From the NCBI GenBank assembly GCA_907164885.2, contig OU015490.1:202652135-202716134 (forward strand): 64,000 nt of DNA, in the 5' to 3' direction. The DNA comes from Dolomedes plantarius. Its lineage: Eukaryota > Arthropoda > Arachnida > Araneae > Dolomedidae. Shown piece after piece: positions 46,491 through 58,147 of the stretch. Within the stretch, counting starts at the first letter, position 1, and every line of letters starts with the position of its first letter. Below the pieces are notes generated by a model, which was not told the origin of the DNA, made no database searches, and saw only the letters and a list, made by a program, of their open reading frames with translations. A program made the position numbers and the translations under genes.

Positions 46491-47058
46491 CCTTTTTTTA
46501 CAATTTTTTTTAAAAATTTACTCAAACATAAATATAACATTTTTCTTTCCTACAAATATTATATGAAGAAAAATATATAGTCGATCATATATACCAGTGG
46601 TGCACAAACTGTGGGTTGTGAAAAAAATTTTAGCGGTTGCAGATGGGGGCGGCTCCAGTCCAGAGATTTGGGGGGGGGGGGGGGCAACGTCGGCTCTTAT
46701 GGTTATATTTATATATATATAAGAAATAAACAACAATTAAATGTAAATTTTATCTTTCTTGGTAATAATTTATTCATGTTTTCATTTTGATTTTGACATA
46801 GGTGGTGTTTTATTTAACATTGAGTTTTAAGAAAATAACAGCAAATAAGAAAAAACTAATAAATCAAAATGATATTAAGAAAGGATAATATTTAGAAAAG
46901 CAAACACTAAAAGTAGCTTGCTTCCATAAAAATATTTCATTTGTAGAACAACTGGATAGCAACTAAGCTAAAAATCCTACTGTGGTAAACGTTCTATTGC
47001 ATTATATGAAATAACTTTTATACACGTAAATAACAATTGAGAAACCCCAAAAGTAGAC

Positions 47059-49218
47059 TTACACAACAAAATCAAATCGCCAGGTTTTGCATTTAGAAAA
47101 GCGGTCAATAATTTTCTCAATGTCAAGATCAATGTCCTTATGGACGTATAACAAGCACAGTCCAGTCAAACGTTCTTCAGTCATTCTCGAGTGCAGCCAC
47201 ATCTTCACTCGACGCAAGGCGGAGAGCGAATGCTCAGCCGATGCAACACTAACAGGGAGAATGGCAAGAATCTTCAGTACAGATTTTATCGTAGGAAAAA
47301 GATCCTCATCGCATGAGTTTATGAGGTCCATAGCTTTTTCTGGGGTGACATTTCTTTGCGATTCACTGTTCCATTTGTTAGCCCATAATTGAAGTTTGCC
47401 CCTGAGCATAAGTTTTAAAATATTCTTGTCTTGATATAAGGCTGGTGAAAACTGTTCTAAAACCCTTTCTATCTGTTCTTGTTTGGTCTGAAAATCAATA
47501 CCGTCTTTTGATAATAAAATTTTTGGTATTAAATTTGTGTCCAAAACATTGGAGGGTTGAATTTCCAAAACTGTTTTATAGCTTCAGATGTTTTCTAATA
47601 AGGGAATTTAAATGCACCGTCTGAATTATTCTTCCAGTGTACTACCAACAAAATTTTCCCTGTTAATTTGCCTTCCAGTGATGCAAGGCACTTTTAATTC
47701 GACACCAACTGTGTAAGCTTGTTTGCTAACTCTAGCAAACACCTCAGAGAACACAGAATCACATTCTCTTCTTTTTTCCTCTAAAGAAGAAAGAGTGTTC
47801 TGAATAGCATTCGATGCTCGATTAAGGCCCAGAGTGGGCATCTGTAGCAATTTGCTAACTGGAAGGGTCACTTGCAAAATGTCTACCAAACTGAAAGTGG
47901 AAACAAGAAACTCCGGAGTGCAAAGAGCATGAAGTAGAGAAATAGCTTTTGAGGATGTCTGCATATCTTTCCATGTTGAAATAAGGGTAAGAGCCTTTAC
48001 AATTTCTGTAAAATATGTGCAGAATTGTAGGACTCTGTTGTGTCACTCTGCCCACCTTGTTGCACATAGTCCTGATAACTTTTGCTTTTATATATTTTTA
48101 TAACGAAATTTCTCTTTGCAGACATACTAAAAAATGAACTGATTTCATAATGCAAACTGTGTTTCTCCCATTCACTTAAGTATTGTGGACTTTGACAAAG
48201 GATTATTAAGAGCATGATTATAACATGATACTCTGCATGCATTTGTTGCTTGCTGACTTATTTCTTTTACTGCTCCTACTACTCCAGGTGACATAACACT
48301 GCAGTTATTTCATTGTCCTCAAAACTATTGTACCTAATGCTTTGCCAGATAGCTTACGCTCACTTACTGGGTCATCATCGGCTCCAATTGTGGATGAGTC
48401 ATTGTAGGTGTCAATAAACTTCAGGAAACCTTCACGTATTTTACTGTCATAAATATCTCTTATGTTGAAAGAGAGTTGTTCTACATGAGAAATGTCTGTG
48501 GTCTCATCGAATAAAATGGCTTAGTAGCCTGCTTCACAAGCTCTTTTGAGTATAATACTAGTTATTTCCTCTTCACAGCACTTAATATTATTTGAGTGTT
48601 TTTCCCGATGTAAGTCGCTCTTGACAATGCTGTTGCAAGATACATCTTCAAAATGCTGTGCCCACTAGCAACTTTAAATTTTAAGAGCTCTCTAAAGTTT
48701 CCTTCATTCGAAGGCCCAGCCTCGTCATTCAGTAGGCCATCATCCCTATGCCCTCACAAAGGAATGTTTTGCCATCCCAAAAACATGACAGTCTCAATTA
48801 TGGGTCATAATCTGGCTCTGTTTTCCTCAACTTGTTCAAGTCTTTACTTACTGATCTTGTTTATAACTTCATCCCCAAGAGATTTGAACGTTCTTATAAA
48901 ATCTTTGCTAACTTGAATACAGTCATTGTGATACTTTGTATTTTCATGTGAAATCAGGAATCCGTCTTTCGAAAAGCTTCGAAAAACTAGTAACAGCTTT
49001 AGTTACAAATTTCATTCACAGGTCACTGTATTAAACACTGAACACCAAAACAAAGACATGAAGACATGTTTCCCGCTAAAAGAAACCTTCCCCTTCCCAG
49101 TGTGATCTAATATAAACAAATTTCCCTCGCCAAAACATGAAAATTCCCTCTTAACTCCACATGTCTGTGGAGTCGTTCTAATTTTAAAAACAAAATTTTG
49201 GACTTTATTGAGAAACAT
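47059..49218 (-). pseudogene. hAT transposase, ZMYM1/TTF-type, decayed
   Basis: Read from 49218 downward. First comes a TTF-type zinc-finger-like remnant (VKREFSCFGEGNLF, KVSFSGKHVF). Around 48500 the catalytic neighbourhood DETTDISHVEQLSFNIRDIY is visible. Next are middle fragments (47626-47964), and finally the dimerisation domain at 47059-47568 (ILPVSVASAEHSLSALRRVK, MTEERLTGLCLLYVHKDI). Several frameshifts and stops separate the pieces, so no protein can be made. Family members such as ZMYM1-like and THAP12-like proteins are domesticated relatives. Confidence 0.85.
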
Positions 49219-49258
49219 CCTCTTATTTTAAATTTAAACTCATTAGGTCTACAATTAC

Positions 49259-49562
49259 AGTACAACCTCCCAAATCCGGACGTCTCAAATCCAGAAACCC
49301 CCCAAATCCAGAATGCTTTAATAAATGGCCAATTTTATATTTCTATTTTACCGATAGATGTTGCTACCAAAATGATCGGTAAAAAATTGCGCTTCCTTTC
49401 AAGGAAGTGACAGCAGTGATTTTGAGGGCTTTCAAGTATCTGGGAAAGAAGCTGAAATAGGAGAATTTGTAGTATGTGCGAATAAAGGCAACATTAACTT
49501 GGATAAATTGGTCATACAGGAAGTTTTAGACCTCGACGAAAATGTGCCGATCGTTTGTTCTC
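49259..49562 (+). mobile_element. pogo/Tigger-like remnant, copy 3 (5' half)
   Basis: It starts CAGTACAACCTCCCAAATCCG next to TA and matches 7747-8050 closely (AATAAATGGCCAATTTTA, GTTGCTACCAAAATGATCGG, GATCGTTTGTTCTCT). It stops abruptly at 49562, where GC-rich foreign sequence begins. The 3' half is not found after it. Confidence 0.8.
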
Positions 49563-49990
49563 TTACACCGCATTTACACAATCGCGATAGCGGCGAGTCG
49601 AATCGCGGGGGGCGAATGTGTAAAGTGTTCTCGCCGTTTCTCCTCGGCAATCGGGGCGCTTGCTTCGGAAGTGGTTTTCTGACACGAGTCAAAGGGGCGA
49701 ATGGCGCCGGGGGGTCAAAGGGGAAAATGGCGACGGGAAGTCTTGTGCACAGCAAGATGCGGGAATGTGAAAACGGTCACTCGCGTCGAGGCATGAACGT
49801 GACTAATGTCTCGCGAATGTCTTGTGCCGCATTTACACATTCACGATCGAGCCACCTGCAAGACATTCGCGAGACATTAGTCACATTCCTGCATCGATGC
49901 GAGTGACCGTTCTCACATTCCAGCTTCGTGCTGTGAACAAGATTTCCTGTCACCATTCTCATCTCTGACCCCCCCCCCCCCCCTGTACAT
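49563..49990. repeat. GC-rich insert with long palindrome
   Basis: The composition changes sharply. Arms 49735-49826 and about 49858-49945 are reverse complements (AATGTGA, CGGTCACTCGC, ACGTGACTAATGTCTCGCGAATGTCT against the inverse). CCGCATTTACACAATCGCGAT at 49567 and CCGCATTTACACATTCACGAT at about 49829 are related copies of one end. It ends in a C-run (49970-49983). Probably a mobile element made of terminal repeats. The short open frames here are unlikely to be real. Confidence 0.6.
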
Positions 49991-50129
49991 TGTAAACAAT
50001 TTGATGACGTACCGGTAAACCAAATATTTTGAAATGGGTAATAAAATGCAATTTAAAACATTTGTAATAAAGACAAGTAACTTGGGATACATTTTTATTG
50101 CTAAACATATACATAAAATATAATAATCA

Positions 50130-50693
50130 CTTTAAAAAATGTATAATTAGTGAGAAGGTTGGGCCTGTTTATTATTAACTAAAGATGTAATATTGGGCTC
50201 ATTGTTTGTCAGTTTAAGGCGAAGATCCGATTCATTGTCCAGCAAAGCTCTATATTTGGTTTTCATCACAGTCATTGCAGAAAATCCTTTTTCACATAAA
50301 TATGTGGTCGCAAATGGCATTAAAAATTTTACTGTTTGGCAAGAAACTTCTCAGACACAGTTATAATTCGCAAACACAGTTATAGACACAGTTATATTTC
50401 GCAGGCAAGTGCCAAATTTTTATGGGGTGGTCATATATAACACATTCAGATGTAGACGACATCTTTTGAGATTAGGTAAATCCCAATAAAGTAATACACA
50501 AACAATGGATAAGAAATTCCAAACTAAAATATTAAAACGTATGGATTATTAGTTATTATAGTCATTTCTTTTATTTTTTTGTAATACAGATTTTTAATAG
50601 ATTTTTTTTTTAAATTATAAAATCATTTGCATACCGGTAGCTGCTTGTCTGCATACAGGTACTGGTACGTGTACCCAAGGTTGGGAACCACTG
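50130..50693 (-). pseudogene. hAT transposase C-terminus (SCAND3/ZBED-like) fragment
   Basis: On the minus strand at about 50150-50340 it reads [40 protein letters not shown] and ends KQAQPSH. The right edge GTTGGGAACCACTG (to 50693) is the hAT terminus. The opposite end was not found, so it is a 3' piece only. It differs from the ZMYM1-like host element. Confidence 0.8.
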
Positions 50694-50699
50694 ATCTAA

Positions 50700-51200
50700 G
50701 CCCATGGGATTATTCTTTATGGTAGAAGCCATCTTAAACAAATTTTGAATATTGATTTGTTTTTTAGTCTTCTCTCTTTGTTTTTTTATGAAGTCATTTC
50801 GTATGATGTGGAGTTTCATAATTTCAGCATCACTGAACGAACTGCTGTGTTCAGAAAACTTCCACATACGACAGCTGTCTTAAATACATTTGACTATAAA
50901 TGTATTCAAGACAGTTGCTTGATTCCAAGTGATGTTTTTTGACTCCTCTACATCATCTTCATCTGAGTCCATGTCTTTGGGGGTTGTTGGATTGATAATA
51001 CTCTGTATGATGGCCTCATCTGTCGGAATTTCCTCTGTCGTCTCATCAAAATCTGTTTCAGCCCACTCTCTTATTTCCTCCTTCTCTTATGGCCTCCCCT
51101 TCACATATGCTGATACGCTTTGTCCGCTACATTTCTCCCTCAAGCCTTCTGATCGCAAACAAACTTGAACAAGGCATGATTCATGTTTTGCGATTGATAT
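50700..51200 (-). pseudogene. Tigger/jerky transposase C-terminal remnant
   Basis: Minus-strand pieces read DETTEEIPTDEAI, then NPTTPKDMDSDEDD, then EHSSSFSDAEIMKLHIIRND and QREKTKKQINIQNLF. This order and composition match the acidic tail and terminal helix of jerky/Tigger transposases. It is interrupted by stops. No TA-flanked ends were found, so it is probably a fragment carried within the compound hAT. Confidence 0.55.
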
Positions 51201-52192
51201 AAATTATTATATTTCTTGAAAGTCATGCTGGACCATAGGATGCGGGTTTAGAGGAAGTTTCTCTAACTTTCTTTACTTTTCTTAACATTTCCCTAATTTT
51301 CTCTATTTTCAAATTACTGTTACCAATTTTCATTATGGTCACGTGATTTTTCATTTAAAGAAAATGGATCACAATCGACAAAAGTTTGTGCACCATTTAT
51401 ATATACTATAAATTGATATGTGCTTTTTGGTCAGTGAGCAGAAAGAACAACTCAGGGGATATTCAAAGTCTCCTCTTCAACAAATTTATTTTTAATAATA
51501 AATTCATAGGATCTTTTAGTTATTTTAATGTGAAAATAAACTGACCCAGTTACTTCTGAAAGTAATCTTTAAATGATTTGTTTCTAGAATTTTTCATGGG
51601 GAAAAATTGCCACAACTCACTCACACATGCTGTCAGTTTGTTAAGCTAAAATTGTGTTTTGTAATTGTAAACTGAACTGTTTAATTTTGAAGTTATTTGC
51701 AGAAGTGTAAAAATAAGTATGAGATAGCTATATCTGTAATACTCATCTCTCAAATAAAACTATATAATGTGTAAATTACAGTTCTATTTTGAAATAAATT
51801 AATCAGATTCCACTCTTCATAATAATGGTGTTATCTCACTGATTTTCTATCATAATTCATAGAATACAGTTAACTATAATAATGTATACCCCGCCCCCAG
51901 CCTATATGCCATCTTTTACTGCTGTGTAACATTATTACTAAAAGAAAGTTTCTAATCAAAAGATTTCATTCCCTGATGTGCAGCAATACTTGCTATATTA
52001 GAAGCTGTATGTACTACATGGGGTGAAAAGTCATGAGACTCGCCACTAGATGGCATCCGCAATGAAATATCCATATAATGTTCTGTTAGTACTAACCTGC
52101 AAAAGACTGCTATCAAAGTTTCATGACATGTTGGCCATTTATTTACGAGTTGTGGTCGTGTAAGGGACGCTACTTTTGATTTTGTGTAAACA

Positions 52193-53760
52193 ATGGATCA
52201 AAAAGAATTTTGCATCGTAATTAAACGTTGCTTTTTGATGAAAAAAAGTACCGCCCAAACCCAAGTATGGCTTGAAAAGCATTACAGCACATCTGCTCTG
52301 TTGAAAACAACCATTTGTCTATAGTTTAGCGCAGGGGTCGGCAGCCTTTTTTATTAGTAGGGCATATTTCAGAAATGCGGGAGTTTGGCGGGCACTGCTG
52401 GATGAGGGGGGGGGGCTATTTAAACATGAACATATTAATGCGACATAAATTGTAATACATAAATTCGAATTTTAATTTAAGCAGAACAATCTTAAAATTG
52501 ATAATTAATGTGATATTTGACAATACAAATCTGCTGCCAATTCGTAGTAATGTGGCATAATGAGTTGATTTCCTAGTTCTCAGGCATTGGTCTAAATGAG
52601 TGTCAATGAGGCTTGATCGATACTTTAATTTTAAGTATTTTATATTGGAAAACAAAGATTCACAAGCATATGTCCATGTGCAAAGAGAGTTCAATTTCAG
52701 AGCACATTTTCTCAACAATGGGAATGAGCAACAACTATGAGCATTTGTTGTTCAAATATGTAAAATTTAGATATTTAAATGGTGGGCACTTTAAAATTGT
52801 TTCGTGGGCACCCTGGTGTCTACAAACACCATGTTGCTGACCTCTGGTTTAGCGAGTTTAAAAGTGGTCGTACAAACACCGATGATGCTGCACGTTCTGG
52901 AAGTCCAGTTCAGGCAACAACTCCAGATAACATTAAAAATGTCCATCATATTGTTTGGATGACTGCAAAGTGAAAGTAAGGGAGATAGCTGACATCATAA
53001 AGATATGAACAGAATGGGTGAGACATATTTTGCATGAACCTTTAAATATGAAAAAGCTTTGTATAAGATGGGTGCTGCATTTTCTAATAATGAACCAAAA
53101 ACAGCAACATATCGATAATTCAGAGCGCACTTTGGAGCTATTCAAGCATAATCCAAATGAGTTTTTCTGCCGATTCATAACAATGGATGAAACATGGATC
53201 CATTACTACACACCTGAATCAATAAGGCAGTCTGCAGAGTGGTTGGAAGCTAACATAAAGCCGACCAAAGACACAACAATCAGCTGGAAAGGTCTTGGCC
53301 AGTATATTTTGTGATGCACATGGCATAATATTCATTTACTATCTTGAGAAAGGAAAAACAATCATAGGAGAGTATTATGCAGTATTATTGGACCTATTCA
53401 AGGACAAAATCAAGAAAAAAGGCCACACATGGCGGGAAAAAAAGTGCTTTTTCACCAATACAGTGCACCAGCTCACACATCAACAAAAGCGATGGTAAAA
53501 TTGAATGAATTAAAATACGAATTTCTCCACCATCCCCCATATTCTCCAGATCTGGCCCCCAGCGACTATTATTTGTTTCCTAACTTGAAGAGATGGTTCC
53601 AGGGGAACAGGTTTTCATCAAATGAGGATGTCAAATGCTAAACATGCACATTTCGAAGCCCTTGACTAATCGTACTATATGAAAAGTATTCAAATGTTAG
53701 CGGACCGTTGGAATAAGAATATCGCTCTTGAAGGAAACTATATTGAAGAATAAAATCTAT
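52193..53760 (+). pseudogene. mariner transposase, disrupted, second catalytic Asp lost
   Basis: It starts MDQKEFCIVIKRCFL at 52193 and is broken by the hAT at 52332. It resumes FSEFKSGRTNTDDAARSG (52854 on), then after frameshifts TMDETWIHHYT-type sequence (first Asp, near 53185), IIFIYYLEKGKTI, FHQYSAPAHTS where the family has Asp in place of Tyr, and [13 protein letters not shown] (third Asp, 34 residues on). Later stops follow. It is clearly inactive. Confidence 0.9.
52332..52846 (-). mobile_element. nested hAT element with 8-bp target duplication
   Basis: Ends CAGGGGTCGGCAGCC and the inverse of CAGAGGTCAGCAAC are flanked by GTTTAGCG on both sides (52324-52331, 52847-52854). The minus-strand frame 52416-52718 encodes a hAT dimerisation tail (CESLFSNIKYLKLKYRSSL, DTHLDQCLR), like that of GTF2IRD2/SCAND3-type hATs. 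It is a 515-bp internally deleted copy. Confidence 0.93.
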
Positions 53761-55902
53761 TTTTTATAAAAAAAGTTTTTTCATTGCTAGTCCCGAGACT
53801 TTTCACCCCATGTAGTACTACTTAAAATTGATGAATTCTTAAAAATAGAAATAAATAAATAAATGGCATAATGGGGGGGGGATAAAAAGCCAAGTATTAA
53901 TTAGTCATAATTGCAATTTTAAAAAAATGAATAGATTGCCTTTGTAACATTGGTAAGAAAATGTGTTATACTTTTTTTATGAGATGTTATCCTCGCATAA
54001 TGTTATTACATTATTGCTCCCTTGAATTGCAAGTGAAAAAATGTATCAAAAATTTTAGTTGGTAGAGTACTTAAAAGGCTGAAATGGGAGGGATAAAATA
54101 TCAGTTTGTGGAATTGAAGAAATTGTTATAAAATATTGAAATTGTGTCTAGTAAAAAGAAAAAAAAATTCAATTATGTAATTGACTGAAAGCAAAATTAG
54201 GTATAAATTTTGAAATTCCATTATGCAAAATATTACTATAACATGAAATATTAAATTGAAAAATATTCATAAAATTGTGAAATATTATTTATATTTCACA
54301 AATCTTTTATTTTTTTATGAGTTTGGAGTATCGTTGGTTACAGATATAGTTCCACTCTGAACTGAATCACTGTACAAATTTTTCTTTACAGGAGAGTAGT
54401 GATAGGCTCACCTCCATATCTGGGCGAGTATGCCAGGCTATGAAGGCTAAACCTCGTATTCGTTTTCTATAGGGAAATTTTTTCATTTCTTCAATTTCTT
54501 CATGCAACTTTGGGCACTGGGTTTTGAAGTATACAACTCCTTTACAATTGTTAGTGAAGAATGTGGGAAATTAAATTTTTTATATGCATCACAAACTTTC
54601 ATAATATATTAATTTTGGTCAATTAAAATTTTCCCATTTTCATCTTGAAAATTGACACCCAATAGTGTTTTGGTCTTTCCTAGGAATTTTAGATCAAATT
54701 TAGCTTATAACATTTCCTTAATTTTATTTATCCGGGTATCGTTTTCACCAAAAATTATTGTCATCCACGTAAAGAAGTAAAATAATTTTATCCCCATAAG
54801 TGGAGTTGCACCAGGTGTATTTCCTGAAACCTAGCTCTTCTAATTCTGTAAGTATTTTCAGGAAATATTCTGAACTACTTTCATGTACACTGTAAATGGC
54901 TTGTTTCAGGAGACAAACTTTGTTAGAATTTACTTCAAAACTCAGGACTGTAGCATTAATATCCTTTCTTTTAAGGGTGCATCGAGACAGGGCCGTTCCA
55001 ACATGGGGTTCCAGGGGTGCGGGGCACACGGGCGGCAAGTCAGCCTCCCGGTTAAAAAAAAATCTAAAACTAATTTATTAGTAAAATAATCAATATAAAA
55101 ATATTATCATTATGCTAGGTAACTACATTTGCAGTTATACTTGTAAAAATGCATTTTGCAAGTATAACTGCAAATAAACAAAACCACATTGGTTTTAAAA
55201 ACGCTACTCCACGTCGCAACTAGTTGGGAAATACATTGTTCGTTTTTGTTTTAACGCGTTTTAACCCCTCATCCCATCAAATCGCGTCGGTGCGGGCGGT
55301 TTTTGTCAAGTTTCAGGAAAATACTCGTTTATGCCCGGAGCCTATAAACACACGGATCGGGATAGTTTGCACTAGATTAATTTTGAACGTGTCCATCTCA
55401 ACAACTGAAAACAAAGCTTTTAGTCTCTAATTTTTGTGCTCGATTTTGTGATTGCTGACTAATAAAAATATTTCACAGGTAAGTAAACTTGATGATATTT
55501 TTTCTTTTGCGCGGTTAGCGGTAAGAAATTGAAATAATACATTTATGGTTTGATATTTGTTTTGCAAAACAAAGCGCTAGGATTCATTGCTTAATTCTAT
55601 TTTAAATGTTTTTTTTTATTATTTTGCAAATGTTAAATATATACTACAGGAACAAGTGTAAACTTAGATTTTTGAAATGTATCACCTTATTTTTTTAACA
55701 GACGCGTGAAATATGGCAATTTTTTTCAGAAATCGGGAAAATACGATTTTTTTATTAAAGTAAACGTAGGAAGAATTGTATTTAAAATATGAACAAAATT
55801 AAAATAAAATCGATTTGGAACGTTTCTCCGCAAAAGTCAATCGTTATCGAGAAACAGCTTAACTTACATGCGCCTTTTTTATAAGTTCTTTACGAAAAGA
55901 AC

Positions 55903-57770
55903 AAATATAACTAAAAATAAATAACAGAGCTAGATAATTATAAGAAGAATGTAGACAAAAAACAAACAGAAATCAAGCACTCAGGGCTCCACGCACCAGA
56001 GGCAAGATTCTGTAGTAGTGCCGGAACGAAACCAGAAATCGAGGTAACCAACTGGTCTCGTCATCAGGGAGCCTAACTTAATCAGTTACCTCAAGGGGAA
56101 CTTTCTAAATAGGATGCAGGTATAACCAAAAAACATCCCAATGCCCCGAGATCCCCATAGAAACAGATAGTCAAGAGCAAATGAAAAGATGTGGACAACT
56201 TGCAGTAAGGGCTCAACGCACCATATATGCAAGAACACGTATAATCCTAATGAAAAGACAAAGATGCATACATACCCTAACTCAGTGAGTGACGGTAATT
56301 GCGAAACAGTAGCCAATTTTTACCCTAGTGGTTACGTCACTGTAACAACACCACAGCGCCACACCCCAATGAAGTTTTAAAAAATATGAAAACAGAAACC
56401 CTATCCAAAACGTCTTTAAAATATACCCGAGTCTAAATGCCATTTTTTAAAAACTTTTAAATTGCTGAAATTATGAGGGAAATTGTTCTTACGTAGGTTT
56501 TCCTCGAAAATGCCGCATGCCTCCAAAAAATCTCCAGCCTTATTACAAACGTTTTTTATTCTGTATAGTTGTGAGTAAAAGATATTATAATAAATTTTAT
56601 AGTTCAATAAAATTTATTATAATATCTTTTCAAGTTGCTATGGAAATTGGTAAACGTGATAACCTCAAAGTTAAAATCTAACCTTTTATCATAAATTCCA
56701 ATGTCGAATTCGTTATTTTGAATTTTAATTTTTATATCCAGATAATTCGCAAAATGATTATTTTCATTAGTCCTGTTTAAAGTTAGTTCCTTTGAGTAGA
56801 TTTCATTAAGAAATTTCAAATCGTTACAGTTAAAATTTATAAGGTCATCAATATACCTAAGTCCGGTAACATTATTTGAGTTAAGAAATTTAGTTTCGTA
56901 AGAATGCAAGAAAATGTTTGCAAAGGCACTAGAAAAGCTATTACCCATTCGGATACCCTTTATCTGTTTAAAGAAACTCATGCCATTAAAGAGGTAGTTT
57001 TCAAAAATATTAAATTTTCATAAATCAATCCAGTCACATTTTAAGATTAAAGATAGCCATCAGATAGCCATCATAAATTTCTGAGCAGATATTCATTAAG
57101 ATATCATAGGGAATACTAGTAAAAATGTTTTCAAAATCAAACGTGTGTATGCTATCTATATTCTTACTCTTTAAAAATTGTAGAACATCATGGTCCCTAA
57201 TAATTTCGGCAATTTAAAAGTTTTAAAAAAATGGCATTTAGTTTCAGGTATATTTTAAAGACGTTTTGGATACGGTTTCTGTTTTCATATTTTTTTTTTA
57301 ACTTCATTGGGGTATGGCGCTGTGGTGTTGCTACAGTGACGTAACTACTAGGGTAAAAATTGGATGCTGTTTCGCCATACCGTCACTCACTGAGTTAGGG
57401 TATGCATGCATCTTTGTCTTTTCATTAGGATTATATGTGTACTTACATATGGTGTGTTGAGCCCTTACTGCAAATTGTCCGTGTCTTTTCATTTGCTCTT
57501 GACTACCTGTTTCTATGGGGATCTCGGGGCCTTGGGATGTCTTTTGGTTATACCTGCATCCTATTAAGAAAGTTCCCCTTGAGGTAACTGATTTGGTTAG
57601 GCTCCCTGATGACGAGACCAGTCGGTTACCTCGATTTCTGGTTTAGTTCCGGCTCTACTACAGAATCTTGCCTCTGGTGCGTGGAGCCCCGAGTGCTTGA
57701 TTTCTGTTTGTTTTTTGTCTACATTCTTCTTATAATTATCTAGCTCTGTTATTTATTTTTAGTTATATTT
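55903..57770 (-). mobile_element. Penelope-like retroelement with inverted flanking arms
   Basis: Arms of about 560 bp (55903-56466 and 57209-57770) are reverse complements (AAATCGAGGTAACCAACTGG against CCAGTCGGTTACCTCGATTT, and many others). Between them, minus-strand reverse transcriptase pieces read HTFDFENIFTSIPYDILMNI (about 57150-57095), GIRMGNSFSSAFANIFLHSY and LRYIDDLINF (56604-56981). The YIDD box and the GIRMGN motif fit Penelope-like RTs, and inverted pseudo-LTRs are known for that group. No GIY-YIG endonuclease was seen. Confidence 0.75.
56577..56630. repeat. perfect 24-bp inverted repeat, 6-base loop
   Basis: AAAAGATATTATAATAAATTTTAT-type arms (56577-56600 and 56607-56630) are exact reverse complements around AGTTCA. 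It lies at the end of the RT open frame (minus strand), just outside the left arm of the Penelope-like element. It may form a stable transcript hairpin. Confidence 0.92.
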
Positions 57771-57958
57771 ACCCTTTTTCAATATGAAGATATGAAGCAA
57801 CTGCGCAATCTTTTATTGAAAAGTTATATAAGTTTTCAATGCTAGGGTAGGTTTTAAGTTAATTTGTTTGGCAGTCTATGCCCGATTTTTTATTTTTTTG
57901 TCTGTGTTGTTTTGTTCATATTTGTATACATTACGAAAAGAACCTCATGTTTTTACAC

Positions 57959-58147
57959 ATGTCTGATAATCGAAAAAAGCTTTCTGGGGCCCAATACAGA
58001 AAAAGAAAACTTGAAAAAGAAGAATTTGTAAAGAAGGATTGTGGTTCTCTAAAAACATTTTTAATCCCAGCAAGATCGCATGAGCCGCCATCAAGTGCCA
58101 GAGAGTTATTATATCAATACATTAATAATTATTATGTTAGGTTGTAA
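57959..58147 (+). pseudogene. hAT transposase N-terminus (ZMYM5-like start)
   Basis: The open frame MSDNRKKLSGAQYRKRKLEK... has the lysine-rich KLSGAQYRK start typical of ZMYM5-like hAT proteins, and runs 62 codons to TAA. The zinc-finger and catalytic parts do not follow, so the element is non-autonomous. An upstream in-frame ATG at 57878 lengthens the frame, but the conserved start is at 57959. Confidence 0.7.

Larger units (their letters stand above)
46595..51398 (-). mobile_element. 4.8-kb hAT transposon (ZMYM1-like) with nested insertions
   Basis: Outer ends CAGTGGTGCACAAAC and GTTTGTGCACCATTT are inverse and flanked by a perfect 8-bp duplication ATATATAC (46587-46594, 51399-51406). The transposase runs on the minus strand in broken frames from about 49200 to 47059. 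Nested or juxtaposed inside are a Tigger 5' half (49259), a GC-rich palindromic insert (49563), a SCAND3-like hAT piece (50130-50693) and a Tigger C-terminus (50700-51200). The 8-bp duplication shows the whole compound is bounded by the hAT ends. Confidence 0.88.
52014..53815 (+). mobile_element. mariner (DD34D) transposon split by a hAT element
   Basis: Ends CTACATGGGGTGAAAAGTC and the inverse GACTTTTCACCCCATGTAG are flanked by TA (52012-52013, 53816-53817). Removing the nested hAT (52332-52846) and one 8-bp duplication leaves a 1.28-kb element, the usual mariner size. Intron-like AT sequence 51407-52011 before it and 53818-54389 after it hold nothing recognised. Confidence 0.93.

Noticed and set aside
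49432..49962. ORFs of 60-135 codons in the GC-rich palindromic insert
   Set aside because: They appear on both strands because stops are rare in GC-rich palindromic sequence, and no motif was recognised.
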